A stretch of DNA of 64,000 nt. Origin: RGIG8775 sp045537235. GTDB lineage: Bacteria > Bacillota > Clostridia > Oscillospirales > CAG-272. Made by a program: the position numbers and the translations under genes. Shown here in pieces: positions 18,601 through 27,541 of this stretch. The notes beneath the pieces were generated by a model that was not told where the DNA came from, made no database searches, and saw only the letters and a program-made list of their open reading frames with translations. The first letter of the stretch is position 1; each line of letters opens with the position of its first letter. The stretch lies in NCBI GenBank assembly GCA_045537235.1, contig JAZSPB010000125.1:1-64000 (forward strand). The letters run 5' to 3'.

Positions 18601-20532
18601 AAAAGAAAGTTTGTCAAGACTCTCCATTTCTGCAATCTTTTCTCGGGTAGTCTCCAACTCAGAATTTATGCTTACAATTTCCGCCTCATTTGTTTCGATC
18701 TCATCCTTCAGACTTTGCAATTTCTTCTCGGCATTTTCCAGTGTATCGCCATACTTCTCCCACAAAGAAATACCAATATTGATAGCCGTAGCAATCAGCG
18801 AGATCACCGACAACGTCTTACTGAGCTTGGTTCCAAAGCTGACAACCGTCGCCTCGCCCTTTTTCATAGTCGTAAACAGCGCCTTCACATTTGTGGCAAA
18901 ATCCTTTACGTTTTTTGCCGCAGTGTCGATTGAGCTTGCAATTTTTTTGGAAAACACTGCTAAAGCCACCGTCCCGACGATTCCAAAAGCCGTTTTGAGA
19001 CCGCCGACGGCATCAACTGCATTGAGGATCCCTATCCCCATGTCCGCAAGACCTTTCTTGACCGCCAAAAGCCCCTGCTCATCGTTAGCCAACTCTTGCC
19101 ACTTGGCTTGGAGTGTAGTAACCTTGGCCGCGTAGGTCTCCATGTACTTTTGGTTTTCCTCGGCTGAATATCCCGATGCCTCCGAGGCAGTGGCAATCGC
19201 CTTGTCCACCTCATCCATATTTCCGAGAAGTGCAATGAAATAGTTCTTTCGAAAGGTATTGGCCGTGCCGTAAACATCCCCGACCTGCTCGAAAATATCT
19301 CCCAACTCATCTTGAAGCTCCTGCTCCAGATTCTGTATGTCGTCGGAATGGATCAGTCCTTCCAAAAGTTCTTCTTGACGCGCATCCATATCTTGAATCA
19401 CACCGGAAACCGCCTGCCACACATCAAGAATATTGGCTGCACCCATCTCATATTGCTCTACAACCTTCGCAGTGTCTTCCGAAAGCTCGGCAAAGACGCG
19501 CAAAGACTCTGCCTTGGTGGAATATTGGATCAACGAGTTGACCGCCGTACCCAAATTTTCACCGCTACGCCCCGTTGCCTTGGAAAGCGCCGTAACGATA
19601 CCGATCGTCTCATCAAGCGAAAGATTGGCATTGTCCGCCGAGGAACCTGTCCGCTGAAGCGCCGTCAGCAGTTTTTCGGTCGTCACAGAGGCACTGTCGG
19701 ACACCTTGTTCAGCTTGTCGATCACCTCCACCAAGTTCTCTGCTTCCAAGTGGAACTGGCTCATAATGGCGATCATGCCCTCCGAGGACTCCGTGGCATC
19801 CAGCTCCGCAACATTCAATCCCAGAAGCGCCGCCTCGGTTGCGCGAACCGTATCTGCCCATGACATTCCCGTACGGGCAAAGTTATTGGCAATCTCGCTT
19901 ACATTTTCAAAGGTCTGACCGTAATCCTGTGCCAACTGATACAATTTATCCGAGATCTCGCTGTCCGAAGCTGCCCCCGAAGGAAGTACACGCTGGAGCG
20001 AAACCACCGCATTCTCGGTCTTTTCCAACGTCTCATTGACCGAATCCAACGCCGACCGAAGTAAATCCAACGGCTTCATGACCAACGTCGCCGCCGTCTG
20101 CCACTGCAAGAACTTTCCGGCAAGCTCACCGATGCTCTGTTTGCTTTTTTCGGTGGAACCGGTCAGCTTATCGTTTTCCGCTTTGGTCGTGGAAAATGTA
20201 GCAGAAATATCACTTAACTCCTTTTTGAGTTTTTCAAAAAGATCTTTCTGCTCACCCGTCAGTTTCCCACTATCTTTATAAGCTGCGTTCAATGCTTTTA
20301 TCACCGTAAGATTCTCTTTTACCGAATCGGTCAGCGTTTCAAAAGTCTTTTCGGGATAGTTGGCCTTGACCGCCTTGAGAGAAGACAAAAGATTAGCATA
20401 TTGCTTTTGCAAAGAATTCAGATCGACAATCGACGATTTGGGTATCTGTATACCGGCTATCGACTGCTTCAGTTTTTCAATCCCCACATATGCTTCGTCA
20501 TTCAAAACAACATTCAGTATTATTTTTGCCAC
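15634..20532 (-). CDS. Tail tape measure protein
   Basis: This 1632-aa protein fixes tail length and probably helps DNA ejection. Residues about 1-130 are helical coiled coil. Residues about 150-400 match the TP901-type core (NFARTGMSWADTVRATEAALLGLNVAELDATESSEGM, split here by usual family blocks). A hydrophobic segment lies near 510-590. A very Ala/Glu-rich coiled coil spans about 940-1400. It starts with GTG, with AGGAGTG upstream. By the usual scale of about 1.5 angstrom per residue the tail would be roughly 240 nm; this is an estimate only. Confidence 0.92.
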   Translation of the reverse strand: MAKIILNVVLNDEAYVGIEKLKQSIAGIQIPKSSIVDLNSLQKQYANLLSSLKAVKANYPEKTFETLTDSVKENLTVIKALNAAYKDSGKLTGEQKDLFEKLKKELSDISATFSTTKAENDKLTGSTEKSKQSIGELAGKFLQWQTAATLVMKPLDLLRSALDSVNETLEKTENAVVSLQRVLPSGAASDSEISDKLYQLAQDYGQTFENVSEIANNFARTGMSWADTVRATEAALLGLNVAELDATESSEGMIAIMSQFHLEAENLVEVIDKLNKVSDSASVTTEKLLTALQRTGSSADNANLSLDETIGIVTALSKATGRSGENLGTAVNSLIQYSTKAESLRVFAELSEDTAKVVEQYEMGAANILDVWQAVSGVIQDMDARQEELLEGLIHSDDIQNLEQELQDELGDIFEQVGDVYGTANTFRKNYFIALLGNMDEVDKAIATASEASGYSAEENQKYMETYAAKVTTLQAKWQELANDEQGLLAVKKGLADMGIGILNAVDAVGGLKTAFGIVGTVALAVFSKKIASSIDTAAKNVKDFATNVKALFTTMKKGEATVVSFGTKLSKTLSVISLIATAINIGISLWEKYGDTLENAEKKLQSLKDEIETNEAEIVSINSELETTREKIAEMESLDKLSFTDQEEYDRLVDQSEELENQLRILKLINEEKNREARDNFVKAMAKDLTEDGKEHYYTTDYADGGTIQSAWEEAEIFVNNLLSLDFNALFAGEIRNYLTEQGAISFKFDDYKKRLKEIETLDKEYEDDQSNKDYIEKRKSLTDENESIERYLANKLKELLERSSNIYYVENPENDVDLASNRWLDYIKDFEDRFRVIFGGEAIDIKHAFERAIKESKYADDTYMAEWIESGKRGAFSDDKITEDSLYFRSYLTSLGLLENKNDFSRLVELFNSLSETEKEEKEDEKSEGAEKTEEDQTATTTTEYKDKDEILKAQEDALKALDELLNGPEDLKSKAKRELQEAYKELEAARDSYEKAGEAMANAKTDEEREAAETLRKESLEAIKAARVSVQEAIAAAEASVAADEDAAAADAEKAEEAAGRKAAIDAVSSEIEAIFAEIDEMLDPTDKKSDREKAVLEYNAAQEALKNAQAAYEDAEKAMENAETEEEIAAAQAALDKAKSDVDAAKTTAEAAKTAIELAIKAEAEAAAAAEALQDIVDTVSETVSLQERAAEVLEYQNSLLEKQKELEETIAKARRQSVLDAIADGLEQMQLEEDIQDRVTGITERQNELNEAAAAQAEEQAEATKRELESEIALQKLRQAELDRTERVYNAKTGAWEWQANRDTVKELTEQVEAKATDAETDTESKIRELEETLSEEVAEFYDWLDDQKVKEVQAAFEQGLLDNNGVLNEEALAAILEKWDSKKTFGEDSSNINDFLRSWIETGLSSFDPDSNSDVIAARESLAGIEESLAKFIGNNAVSDLKEAIEDGNLTDEEVAAVMGTLSKDGALLSQETIDGVTAPIVAAIAAYREKNGTPTGEGGASTSVGEGEGGDSEGLPVYDQGGVLHGLGGIKATEEDEMVLGPELTRRILDPTKNDQFDTFVKDMILLTGACRPVPPVAGNIVYRSDGNHTDSHDSHYSVNGVPISTADAEQYTIAELFRAMPLVK

Positions 20533-20563
20533 AGCTTCACACTCCTATATAAATTTATCTATC

Positions 20564-21106
20564 TCAATACGGCATCTCATTGCCGCTACTGTTTTCAAGT
20601 TCTCCCTCGGCGCCGTCGAACAAAACGTCGGAATCGCCGCCTTCCTCAATAACGGGAATCTCCCCCATTCCGCCAATAAATGAGCCAATGATCCCCCCGT
20701 TTTTTTGTTCTTCCAAAAAATTGTTCCAAAAGGGACGCGGAGGAATCTCGCCGCTCCCCTGCTGAATCCAAGCAATGAGCTCATCGCCGTCTCGATCGTG
20801 CCACGCATCGTTTTGGTGCTCACCTGTTGGAGAATAGTCAAAATACAGGAATTGGCCTCGCCTCTCGACCGTCATGTTTTTTTCATCCCCCAAAGCCGTT
20901 CCCAAAGCAGCCAAATCCGTCCTTCGCTTGTATTGTTTTGGTGAATATCGATGATACCAATCATCCATGATATGGGTTTGCAAATTAGCTTTCATTTCTG
21001 CCCCAACCATGTCGAGCGCGACGGGGATTTGTTTTTCAATAAACTTTTTTTCCGTCTCAAAATCGGAAGAAACCGAATCCAAGCCGGATACGGAAAAATG
21101 AATCAT
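20564..21106 (-). CDS. Tail/neck-associated protein, 180 aa
   Basis: It lies between the major tail protein and the tape measure, where tail chaperones or completion proteins are found. The N-terminal half (AGAEMKANLQTHIMDDWYHRYSP-like region with WYHRYSPKQYKRR) resembles HK97 gp10-type head-tail joining proteins. The C-terminus is acidic and Gly-rich (GGMGEIPVIEEGGDSD). GGGGGAGA precedes the ATG. The exact role is uncertain. Confidence 0.55.
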   Translation of the reverse strand: MIHFSVSGLDSVSSDFETEKKFIEKQIPVALDMVGAEMKANLQTHIMDDWYHRYSPKQYKRRTDLAALGTALGDEKNMTVERRGQFLYFDYSPTGEHQNDAWHDRDGDELIAWIQQGSGEIPPRPFWNNFLEEQKNGGIIGSFIGGMGEIPVIEEGGDSDVLFDGAEGELENSSGNEMPY

Positions 21107-21170
21107 AATTCTCCCCCTTCCAAACGCGGGGAAGCACTCCTCAAAGCGCCTCCCCGCGATACGATTTCGA

Positions 21171-22277
21171 TTACGCCGTAACCGTTACACGGCAGGTTGC
21201 AGAAAGTGTCATTTCGCCGCTCTTGGCAAGGGTAACTGTCACATCGGTATTGCCCGCAGCAAGCCCCTTCACCACGCCACCGTCCACCGTAGCGATCTGC
21301 GCATCGGCAGATTCATAGGACATCGCGCTGTAAGTAGGCTGAAGGATGGAATCGTCATCCATCAGATACTTGACGGGAATGACCGCACTCTCACCCACCT
21401 TTACAGCAACACCGCCGCCAACCACGATCAACGCCTCGACCGCGGAGGTCTCGCCCGCACAAGGAACAAAGACATAGTAGCAAATGTTGTTGCGCTTCGA
21501 ACCACAGTCGGCACAGTCCATCACCGTCTTGTCAGGAGACATAGCCATCCAGTTGCCGCTGGTTGTAGCATTGGCCGTCTGGTTGCCGGAGATACCTGCG
21601 TCACCGTTGAGAATGGCCATGGGAACCACAACATACAGCCAACCTTGGAAGGTACCGCCCGAAACGGAGTCGTTCTGCTTGGCATACATACCGTACTTGG
21701 TCTGTACCGCCACAACGGAAGGATTGAAGTTGTCGGGAAGTGCGAGAACCTTGGCCGAATCATTCACAGTGAAGTAGAACACGTCATACTCCTTGCCGGG
21801 AACCGCAACGAAATCAAGCACCTCTCCCTCGGTGGTGACATGATAGTTGGTACCCTGATAGGTAGTAGCGCCGTGCTCTCTGACATAGCACCAGCAATCC
21901 TCGTCGGATGCGGGCTGTGCATAGTGCTTGGCAGGCGTGCGGCTCACCGAGAGAACTGCGCCGTCGGCAGTAACCGTCTCACAAACAGAGGCCACGCCGC
22001 CATAGGACAGCTCACCGCCCGAGATCAGGCGACGGGTCTCAAGGGAAAATGCCTGAGATGTGTAGGTACCCGTGAGACGGGTCGTATCGGGAATCACGCC
22101 GACAATGGCATTGCCCATACCGCCCGCGATCTCCTGAAGATTGACCGAGGAGGCAATAGCCGCATCGGTGGCTACCGTGTCGTAACCGATGATATTACCC
22201 GTGGCAGGATCAAAGAAGGTCTGCTCCGCCACGCCTTTGAGAAAATAATTGGGATTTCCCAGTCTGATAGCATTCAT
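21171..22277 (-). CDS. Major tail protein with C-terminal Ig-like (BIG2) domain
   Basis: This 368-aa protein has a beta-rich body, including early blocks NYFLKGVAEQTFFDP and RRLISGGELSYGG seen in phage tail tube proteins. The last 80 residues (AVKVGESAVIPVKYLMDDDS...ATVDGGVVKGLAAGNTDVTV) form a bacterial Ig-like group 2 domain. Such domains commonly decorate tail tubes. It precedes the tape measure cluster. AAAGGAAA lies upstream of the ATG. Confidence 0.8.
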   Translation of the reverse strand: MNAIRLGNPNYFLKGVAEQTFFDPATGNIIGYDTVATDAAIASSVNLQEIAGGMGNAIVGVIPDTTRLTGTYTSQAFSLETRRLISGGELSYGGVASVCETVTADGAVLSVSRTPAKHYAQPASDEDCWCYVREHGATTYQGTNYHVTTEGEVLDFVAVPGKEYDVFYFTVNDSAKVLALPDNFNPSVVAVQTKYGMYAKQNDSVSGGTFQGWLYVVVPMAILNGDAGISGNQTANATTSGNWMAMSPDKTVMDCADCGSKRNNICYYVFVPCAGETSAVEALIVVGGGVAVKVGESAVIPVKYLMDDDSILQPTYSAMSYESADAQIATVDGGVVKGLAAGNTDVTVTLAKSGEMTLSATCRVTVTA

Positions 22278-22309
22278 AATTTTGTTTCCTTTCTTTTTCT
22301 TTTTTTGTT

Positions 22310-23128
22310 CTAACGTGCATCCGCAACACCCGAAAGTGTCTTTTCCAGCGTTGCGGCTTCCATGGTACCCAGCGTGTCATCCACAACGTCAAAATACCAT
22401 GAGGGTGCGGGGTTTCCGTTTTTGAAGGATGCCATCCCCGACATCTCGGCCTGTGCGCAAAGCATATACCGCTTGTCGCGGTCAATGGCACGTTTCCGAC
22501 TTTCAAACTCTCTAACTGTCCATCCGTTGATCTCCCCTTCACTCACACCCGAGAGATAGGCAACAGACGCGATTAGATCGCCAAGATCGGTTTTCAGTGC
22601 CGTTTTTGAAGACGAAAGCGCATTTTTTTGCTCATAGGCCTTGATCAGCTCGGCATTGTCCTCTTCATGCGGAAGCTCCAACCCGTTTAGTTCGGCAATC
22701 AAAGGGCGAATGATCGATGAAAATGCCATCGGCTCGATCTCAACCTCGCGTCCCGCTTGCGTCACACGAATGCGCTCCGGCACGATCTCCCCCTCTCTCT
22801 TTGTGACCGTGATACCGTTCTCCAACACCTCGTCGGTAAACCCAATCCCAAGAGACAGGCAAAATAAGCGAAATACCCGCTCAAGGATCCCCGCTCGCGC
22901 CCCCTTTTTCAAAGCATCGATCTCCAACGCAAAAATCGCAGAAAAATAATCTTTGGAAAGGTAGCGCACAGGGAGCACTCCCATCCGAAGGAGCAACGCG
23001 TCCTTGCATCGAACAAACTGCTCATAGTGTGACATCCGTATGGGATAAAAGGTCAGCCCCAGCGCATCCACCGCTTTTCCTTGCCGAATGCTCGCCTTTT
23101 TATCCGCGTCAGCCAAGATCATATCCAT
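22310..23128 (-). CDS. Tail assembly protein, 272 aa
   Basis: It is mainly helical. The block SEGEINGWTVREFESRKRAIDRDKRY followed by AEMSGMASFKNGNPAPSWYFD is typical of a phage tail-associated/assembly-chaperone family in Firmicutes. The ATG at 23128 has GGAGGGGG upstream; the longer frame starts with TTG and lacks a site. It lies directly upstream of the major tail protein gene. Confidence 0.6.
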   Translation of the reverse strand: MDMILADADKKASIRQGKAVDALGLTFYPIRMSHYEQFVRCKDALLLRMGVLPVRYLSKDYFSAIFALEIDALKKGARAGILERVFRLFCLSLGIGFTDEVLENGITVTKREGEIVPERIRVTQAGREVEIEPMAFSSIIRPLIAELNGLELPHEEDNAELIKAYEQKNALSSSKTALKTDLGDLIASVAYLSGVSEGEINGWTVREFESRKRAIDRDKRYMLCAQAEMSGMASFKNGNPAPSWYFDVVDDTLGTMEAATLEKTLSGVADAR

Positions 23129-23160
23129 GGAATCATCCCCCTCCGTATCTATCAACTCTT

Positions 23161-23364
23161 TTAGGAAGAGTGATATTCAAAACAATCTTTGGCGGCCTCG
23201 GTGTTCTCCGCCCGTCCCGTTTTCGGACAATGATGCTGGTGGGCACAAAACGCTTCCGCCGCTTCGGTCGCCGTCCGATAGATCTTACCGTCGGATATTC
23301 TGCGGCAAAGAAGGAACCGAAATCGATTGTCCCGCACCGAATACGGACAAATAAAACCGGTCAT
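23161..23364 (-). CDS. Small Cys/His-rich protein, 67 aa
   Basis: Cysteines and histidines are spaced as CPY...LCRRI...FCAHQHHCPKTGR...DCFEYH, suggesting one bound zinc ion. AAGGAGGCGG precedes its ATG, and it is tightly packed between two tail genes. A role in tail assembly is inferred from position only. Confidence 0.65.
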   Translation of the reverse strand: MTGFICPYSVRDNRFRFLLCRRISDGKIYRTATEAAEAFCAHQHHCPKTGRAENTEAAKDCFEYHSS

Positions 23365-23375
23365 GTTCCGCCTCC

Positions 23376-24890
23376 TTAATATCCTTCAAGTGCAATATCC
23401 GTCTGTGCACAAACATCGCCGTGCCTCACCGAAACGGTAAGCGGAATCGCATCGGGCGACAAGCAAGAGATCACACACGACCGCCCGTCCTCCGCGACTC
23501 TTACCGAATAGGAGCGACAATTCGCCCCCGAAAATGTCCAAGTAAGCGGTGCGTCCGACCCGAAACCGCCCTCATAAAGAGTCGCCGTCAGTGTCGCAGA
23601 GGAAAACTGTCGAATTGAGGGCACTATACCCCCAATAAATTCCACACACGCCTCGGAAGCCGCTTTTTCCACCGAGAGTGCCACCGATGCGCAAACGTCG
23701 TTGTTTTGTGCGAGAACAGCCCTTATGACCGTTTTCCCCTCCCCGACTGCCGTCACGCGCCCGTCGGCATCCACCACGGCAACCTCGCTGTCGTCGGACG
23801 ACCACAAAAATGTGATCGGCAATGTTTCGTCGCCCGCACACACCGTAACCTTTCCGTCGTCCAGCCCAAGCGCGGGAGCCACCGACCCGTCGGGCGTAAC
23901 GGCACGAAGAGTGTCATTCTCCAAGGAAAATACCGCACCGCGATAATCCTCGGGATACTCGGCTGAAAGAACACCGCGATTGGCATTGACATCCAAGTCC
24001 ACCGCCCCAATCCCTATATCATTTCGCCCTACCGCGCGGCCGTTCACCGCAAAGTAAGCCGAGAAATCGGTCACTTGCCCCACCGAAAGTCGGGACTCGC
24101 CCTCGATAAAAGCGGAAAAGCAAAGCGACTTTCCGTCGGCGATAAATGCCTCCATGTCATCGCTCTCGGTCGGCTCCTCCACACGCACCGTAAAGGTCAA
24201 AAGACGAACGCTGTCGCGATCTCCCGTAAATTCCTGCGCAAAATCGGCAAAGCCCGTAATGTGGTAGGGGCGATTTCCGAGAATGATGCGCTTGTTTTCC
24301 CCCAGACGCAACGTATTTTCGTTTCGCTGGCAGATAACATTAAAAGAGCCGTCCATCATAACGATGTTGTCCGACGTTCGGTGCGAATTTCCCGACATGG
24401 TACACCGCTCCACGATCAAGGGCTCCGTGACAATGTTTCCGTAAGCGTCATAGGCGTTATAGGAAGCATTGCACCTTGCAACCACCGCCGTAGGAGATGC
24501 CGAAGATAGGTTTGTGGGATTGATACACAGCCAAACACTCCCCATGGCGATCATCTTGGCACCAATGGGAAAATACCCCACCGACGGATCAGCAAACAAA
24601 ACCTGTTTATAATCGTCGCTTCTTCGTATCGCCCCGGCAGTCTCGCTCGCAATATCGGCAAGGCGAACGCCTAACGCGCGATATGCAAAAAAATCCTCGG
24701 AAAGCCCTTGGCAGCTCGCCTCTGTGAAATCGGAGGCAAGGTAGGCTCTTTCCCGCGCAAAGATCGCCGTTCGCTCGCGCAGATATTGGCGATGGCGATC
24801 TCCGTACTGCGGCGGCGCGTTTGTCGGGAGAGACATTCCCCCCGAAAACGCGACAACCGATCGCATATACTGCTTTGCGTTATTCGCCAT
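23376..24890 (-). CDS. Structural protein with BIG2 domain
   Basis: This 504-aa protein has an N-terminal half (to about 260) that looks like a head-tail connector: a helical start, then beta strands around NENTLRLGENKRIILGNRPYHITGF. Residues about 305-350 match the C-terminal module of the giant tail protein (EYPEDYRGAVFSLEND, TPDGSVAPALGLDDGKVTV). Residues about 365-410 are a BIG2 Ig-like repeat (WSSDDSEVAVVDADGRVTAVGEG). Its ATG overlaps the preceding gene by 11 nt. It is probably a connector or decorated tail protein. Confidence 0.6.
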   Translation of the reverse strand: MANNAKQYMRSVVAFSGGMSLPTNAPPQYGDRHRQYLRERTAIFARERAYLASDFTEASCQGLSEDFFAYRALGVRLADIASETAGAIRRSDDYKQVLFADPSVGYFPIGAKMIAMGSVWLCINPTNLSSASPTAVVARCNASYNAYDAYGNIVTEPLIVERCTMSGNSHRTSDNIVMMDGSFNVICQRNENTLRLGENKRIILGNRPYHITGFADFAQEFTGDRDSVRLLTFTVRVEEPTESDDMEAFIADGKSLCFSAFIEGESRLSVGQVTDFSAYFAVNGRAVGRNDIGIGAVDLDVNANRGVLSAEYPEDYRGAVFSLENDTLRAVTPDGSVAPALGLDDGKVTVCAGDETLPITFLWSSDDSEVAVVDADGRVTAVGEGKTVIRAVLAQNNDVCASVALSVEKAASEACVEFIGGIVPSIRQFSSATLTATLYEGGFGSDAPLTWTFSGANCRSYSVRVAEDGRSCVISCLSPDAIPLTVSVRHGDVCAQTDIALEGY

Positions 24891-25104
24891 CGTCAGGTTC
24901 CACCACCGCCGCGCGGAATTCCACCGCGTTTCCGTTTTCGTCCTTCACCTTGGAGCGGGCGCGAGCCCTTGCTTTGGTTTGTGTCTCTTGCCTCGCCGCC
25001 GCAAGTCCCTCTGCATAGCCGCGATCAAACTCGCTTTTGCGAATGGCCTCAAGCTCCGCGCGCCCCAGCGCAATCATATCGATTTCATTGGTAATGGTTC
25101 TCAT
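24880..25104 (-). CDS. Small helical protein, 74 aa
   Basis: It has a helical N-terminus (ALGRAELEAIRKSEFDRGYAEGL), a basic middle (KARARARSKVKDE) and an acidic end. TAGGAGGAA lies upstream of the ATG, and its 3' end overlaps the next gene. No family is recognised; a morphogenesis role is inferred from position. Confidence 0.55.
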   Translation of the reverse strand: MRTITNEIDMIALGRAELEAIRKSEFDRGYAEGLAAARQETQTKARARARSKVKDENGNAVEFRAAVVEPDDGE

Positions 25105-25115
25105 AAAAATTCCTC

Positions 25116-25829
25116 CTACACAAATCGAATCCTGTTATCATCCCCGAAAGGCATATTGGCAACCTCACCGATTCCACAATCTCCCATGGCCGCCATTTCA
25201 AGACCGATAATGACCTGCCGCCCCACGTTGGCATTGCCGTCATAGATTGGCTTGCTTCCGCAGTCGGGGTGCACCTTTCGGCTCATGGAAAAGGTGCCGA
25301 TCCCCGTCATATTCACCCCGATCAACGCCTCGATCAACGCCGCCGCAATGGCTCCCGAGCGGCTGTATTCGTCCGCCTTGGTATTGAGTTCGTAGGTATA
25401 ATGGGTGAAGATGTCAAACACCACGGACGCGGAAAAGCGGTTGTCATCCACCGAGGCTACCGTGCGTCCCATATAGACGTAGATGCGAGTCTGCGCCTCG
25501 GTCTGTGCCTGCTTGATGTACTCTTGCGGAATCAGACGGTACCCCTTTTCGGTGGGCGGTTCGGTCGCCATTTCGGGGTCAAACAGAACACTCATCTTTT
25601 GCTCGATGTCGGGAAGCGGACTTTCCAACGGCTTTGCACCGTCGTAATACAGATATTTCCACAGTCGGCATCGGGAATAGGCGTTGTCATCGGGCGGTAC
25701 ATAGTCCCCACGCGGCGCATCAATGAGATAGTCGCAAATCATGCGCGGAAAGGTCGCGAACTGACGGAAGTTGAAAAAGCCGTCCTGCACCCTTGTGTAA
25801 GGGTACCATTGCGAGCGAAGATCAACCAT
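25116..25829 (-). CDS. Head-tail connector or tail terminator-like protein, 237 aa
   Basis: I do not recognise a firm family. The protein is mixed alpha/beta with conserved-looking aromatic patches (WYPYTRVQDGFFNFRQF, CRLWKYLYYDG) and a C-terminal beta region. It overlaps the preceding gene by 8 nt and lies where neck and tail terminator genes are usually found in siphoviruses. Confidence 0.5.
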   Translation of the reverse strand: MVDLRSQWYPYTRVQDGFFNFRQFATFPRMICDYLIDAPRGDYVPPDDNAYSRCRLWKYLYYDGAKPLESPLPDIEQKMSVLFDPEMATEPPTEKGYRLIPQEYIKQAQTEAQTRIYVYMGRTVASVDDNRFSASVVFDIFTHYTYELNTKADEYSRSGAIAAALIEALIGVNMTGIGTFSMSRKVHPDCGSKPIYDGNANVGRQVIIGLEMAAMGDCGIGEVANMPFGDDNRIRFV

Positions 25830-26415
25830 TGCTCGGCTCCTTCTCGCCGCGTTCCGCCAAAGTTTCGACGGTCTGCCCCGCTACACTCTTGAGCTCATTC
25901 ATCAGCTCGCGAAGCACCTCGGGAGAGGAGAAGATCTGACAAGCCGCCGTAAATCTCGCCAATCCGTCGTTGTTCACCGCTTTGAGATTGGCAATCTCGG
26001 TGTCCACCATGATCCTGAACTCCTTGTAATCGGACAACAGCTCATACGCACGCTCTCGACACATCTCATCCTTCTTGAACCGCTCGATCTGATTGAGAAT
26101 GTGTCCTCCCGCGTAATAGTCGTGCCGTGCATAAGAATCCACATCCTTTCCCTCCCCGTCCTTTTCGGGAAGCTCTATGTCAAAATAGAACCCCAAAAGT
26201 GTGTTAAGAAGCAACATGGATTTGAGTGCCGCGTCCTCGCCGCGCATCGCGGGAAACGCCATAAGCGACTCGCCCGCACGATTCTGCTCGGCGGTCTTTT
26301 TACCCTCTACGCAGAGGGAGGCGATCTGTCGGGACAGATCACGCTTGTTCTTAATGGGCATATAGGTGACCGCCCCCAACATCATTTCTTTTGTGACAGT
26401 AAAATATTTTTCCAT
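25822..26415 (-). CDS. Helical morphogenesis protein, 197 aa
   Basis: The protein is mostly helical (QIERFKKDEMCRERAYELLSDYKEFR; SSPEVLRELMNELKSVAG). The ATG at 26415 has AAAGGAGAG upstream; the longer frame uses TTG inside that site. The gene belongs to the head-tail junction cluster. No function is assigned. Confidence 0.5.
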   Translation of the reverse strand: MEKYFTVTKEMMLGAVTYMPIKNKRDLSRQIASLCVEGKKTAEQNRAGESLMAFPAMRGEDAALKSMLLLNTLLGFYFDIELPEKDGEGKDVDSYARHDYYAGGHILNQIERFKKDEMCRERAYELLSDYKEFRIMVDTEIANLKAVNNDGLARFTAACQIFSSPEVLRELMNELKSVAGQTVETLAERGEKEPSNG

Positions 26416-26447
26416 CGTATTCTCTCCTTTCAAACCATGGAATGCAT

Positions 26448-27179
26448 TTACAGCTTGATCCGCTTTGAAGCGGAAATAAATTGCCTTTGATAAAGATTCT
26501 GCTCATACCGCCGCATCTCACCCGCCAGCTTTTCACGGAGCATCCGAAGACGGGCGGTATCAGCATTTTCCTTGTTGGCGCGATTCTGCTCGAAGAAAGA
26601 CTTATCCTCGATTTTGGACACATTGGAAAGCCAATCGGTGTTGAATCGATCCTGCCACACCACCTGAAAGCACATCCCGAGAATGCTCATGATCTCGGCA
26701 GACAGTGTGTTACGGAAATAGCCGTCCCGATATAAGTCAAACTCCAGATACGCGCCCTCGGGAATCTCCCTCGTTGCCGTGGCGTGCACCACCACATCCC
26801 CGCGCTCCGCATCGTAGTCCGACGGAAACGGGATCAGCATCACATTGCCAACCCCATCCACCGAACGCATCCGACACGCGCAAAGATCAAACCCTGCATA
26901 GTCCTCCCCAAGATCGACCGTAAAATCGGAAGCCTCATTGACGGGCACTTGATACAGCGCATCGGCAAACCTCGGCTCCACCAGTTTTTCGTCGCCCTCG
27001 CGTCCCAAAAGAAATTCAGGCATCTCCGACGGAAGATTGAAAAGCGGAACCGCCGCGCGGAAATAACCGTACATCCTTCGTGCCCAAAGAGGCGCATCAA
27101 CGCTCGCCAATTCCTCAAGCCTTATGTCGTCCACATAGACCGCGCAATACTCGGTCAAGACCTTCAAGATCGGAGTCAT
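26448..27179 (-). CDS. Phage morphogenesis protein, 243 aa
   Basis: The N-terminus (VLTEYCAVYVDDIRLEELASVDAPLWARRMYGYFRAAVPLF) and a central beta-rich domain (GDVVVHATATREIPEGAYLEFDLYRDGYF) are followed by a helical tail. GGGAGGTGGAG precedes the ATG. Position after the capsid genes suggests a head completion or adaptor role. Confidence 0.5.
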   Translation of the reverse strand: MTPILKVLTEYCAVYVDDIRLEELASVDAPLWARRMYGYFRAAVPLFNLPSEMPEFLLGREGDEKLVEPRFADALYQVPVNEASDFTVDLGEDYAGFDLCACRMRSVDGVGNVMLIPFPSDYDAERGDVVVHATATREIPEGAYLEFDLYRDGYFRNTLSAEIMSILGMCFQVVWQDRFNTDWLSNVSKIEDKSFFEQNRANKENADTARLRMLREKLAGEMRRYEQNLYQRQFISASKRIKL

Positions 27180-27196
27180 TCACTCCACCTCCCGCC

Positions 27197-27523
27197 TTAA
27201 CGGGAACGCGCCACAAAGGCTTTTATAAGGTTGACCGCAGAAACAGTGAGATTGACGATTCGCTCCAAAGCAGACTCGGTGAAGTTGATTCCATTGTCCT
27301 CACAATAGCCCAAAAGGATCGACACCACATATTCCAACTTATCTCGCCCGCGACCGTCGCCCTTGAACTTGTCCTCTGCCTCGGCCACCGAATCCATCAC
27401 CAAGCCAAAGAACTCGGGATGGGTAAAGAGCGGCTTCAAAACCTTGATCGCCTTATGACACAGCCAGCCGATCACCGCCAAAAGAATGACGATCTCGACT
27501 ACGGAAACAATATTTTGAAACAT
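27197..27523 (-). CDS. LLH-type phage holin
   Basis: It has one N-terminal membrane segment (IVSVVEIVILLAVIGWL, about 4-21), then a soluble helical part with AEDKFKGDGRGRDKLEYVV and a C-terminal Ile/Val/Leu helix. This matches the holin superfamily 6 (LLH) pattern. At 108 aa the length fits. AGGAGGG precedes the ATG. It is oddly placed among head genes rather than after the tail genes, and no endolysin lies next to it. Confidence 0.7.
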   Translation of the reverse strand: MFQNIVSVVEIVILLAVIGWLCHKAIKVLKPLFTHPEFFGLVMDSVAEAEDKFKGDGRGRDKLEYVVSILLGYCEDNGINFTESALERIVNLTVSAVNLIKAFVARSR

Positions 27524-27541
27524 AAAGATTCCCTCCTATCG

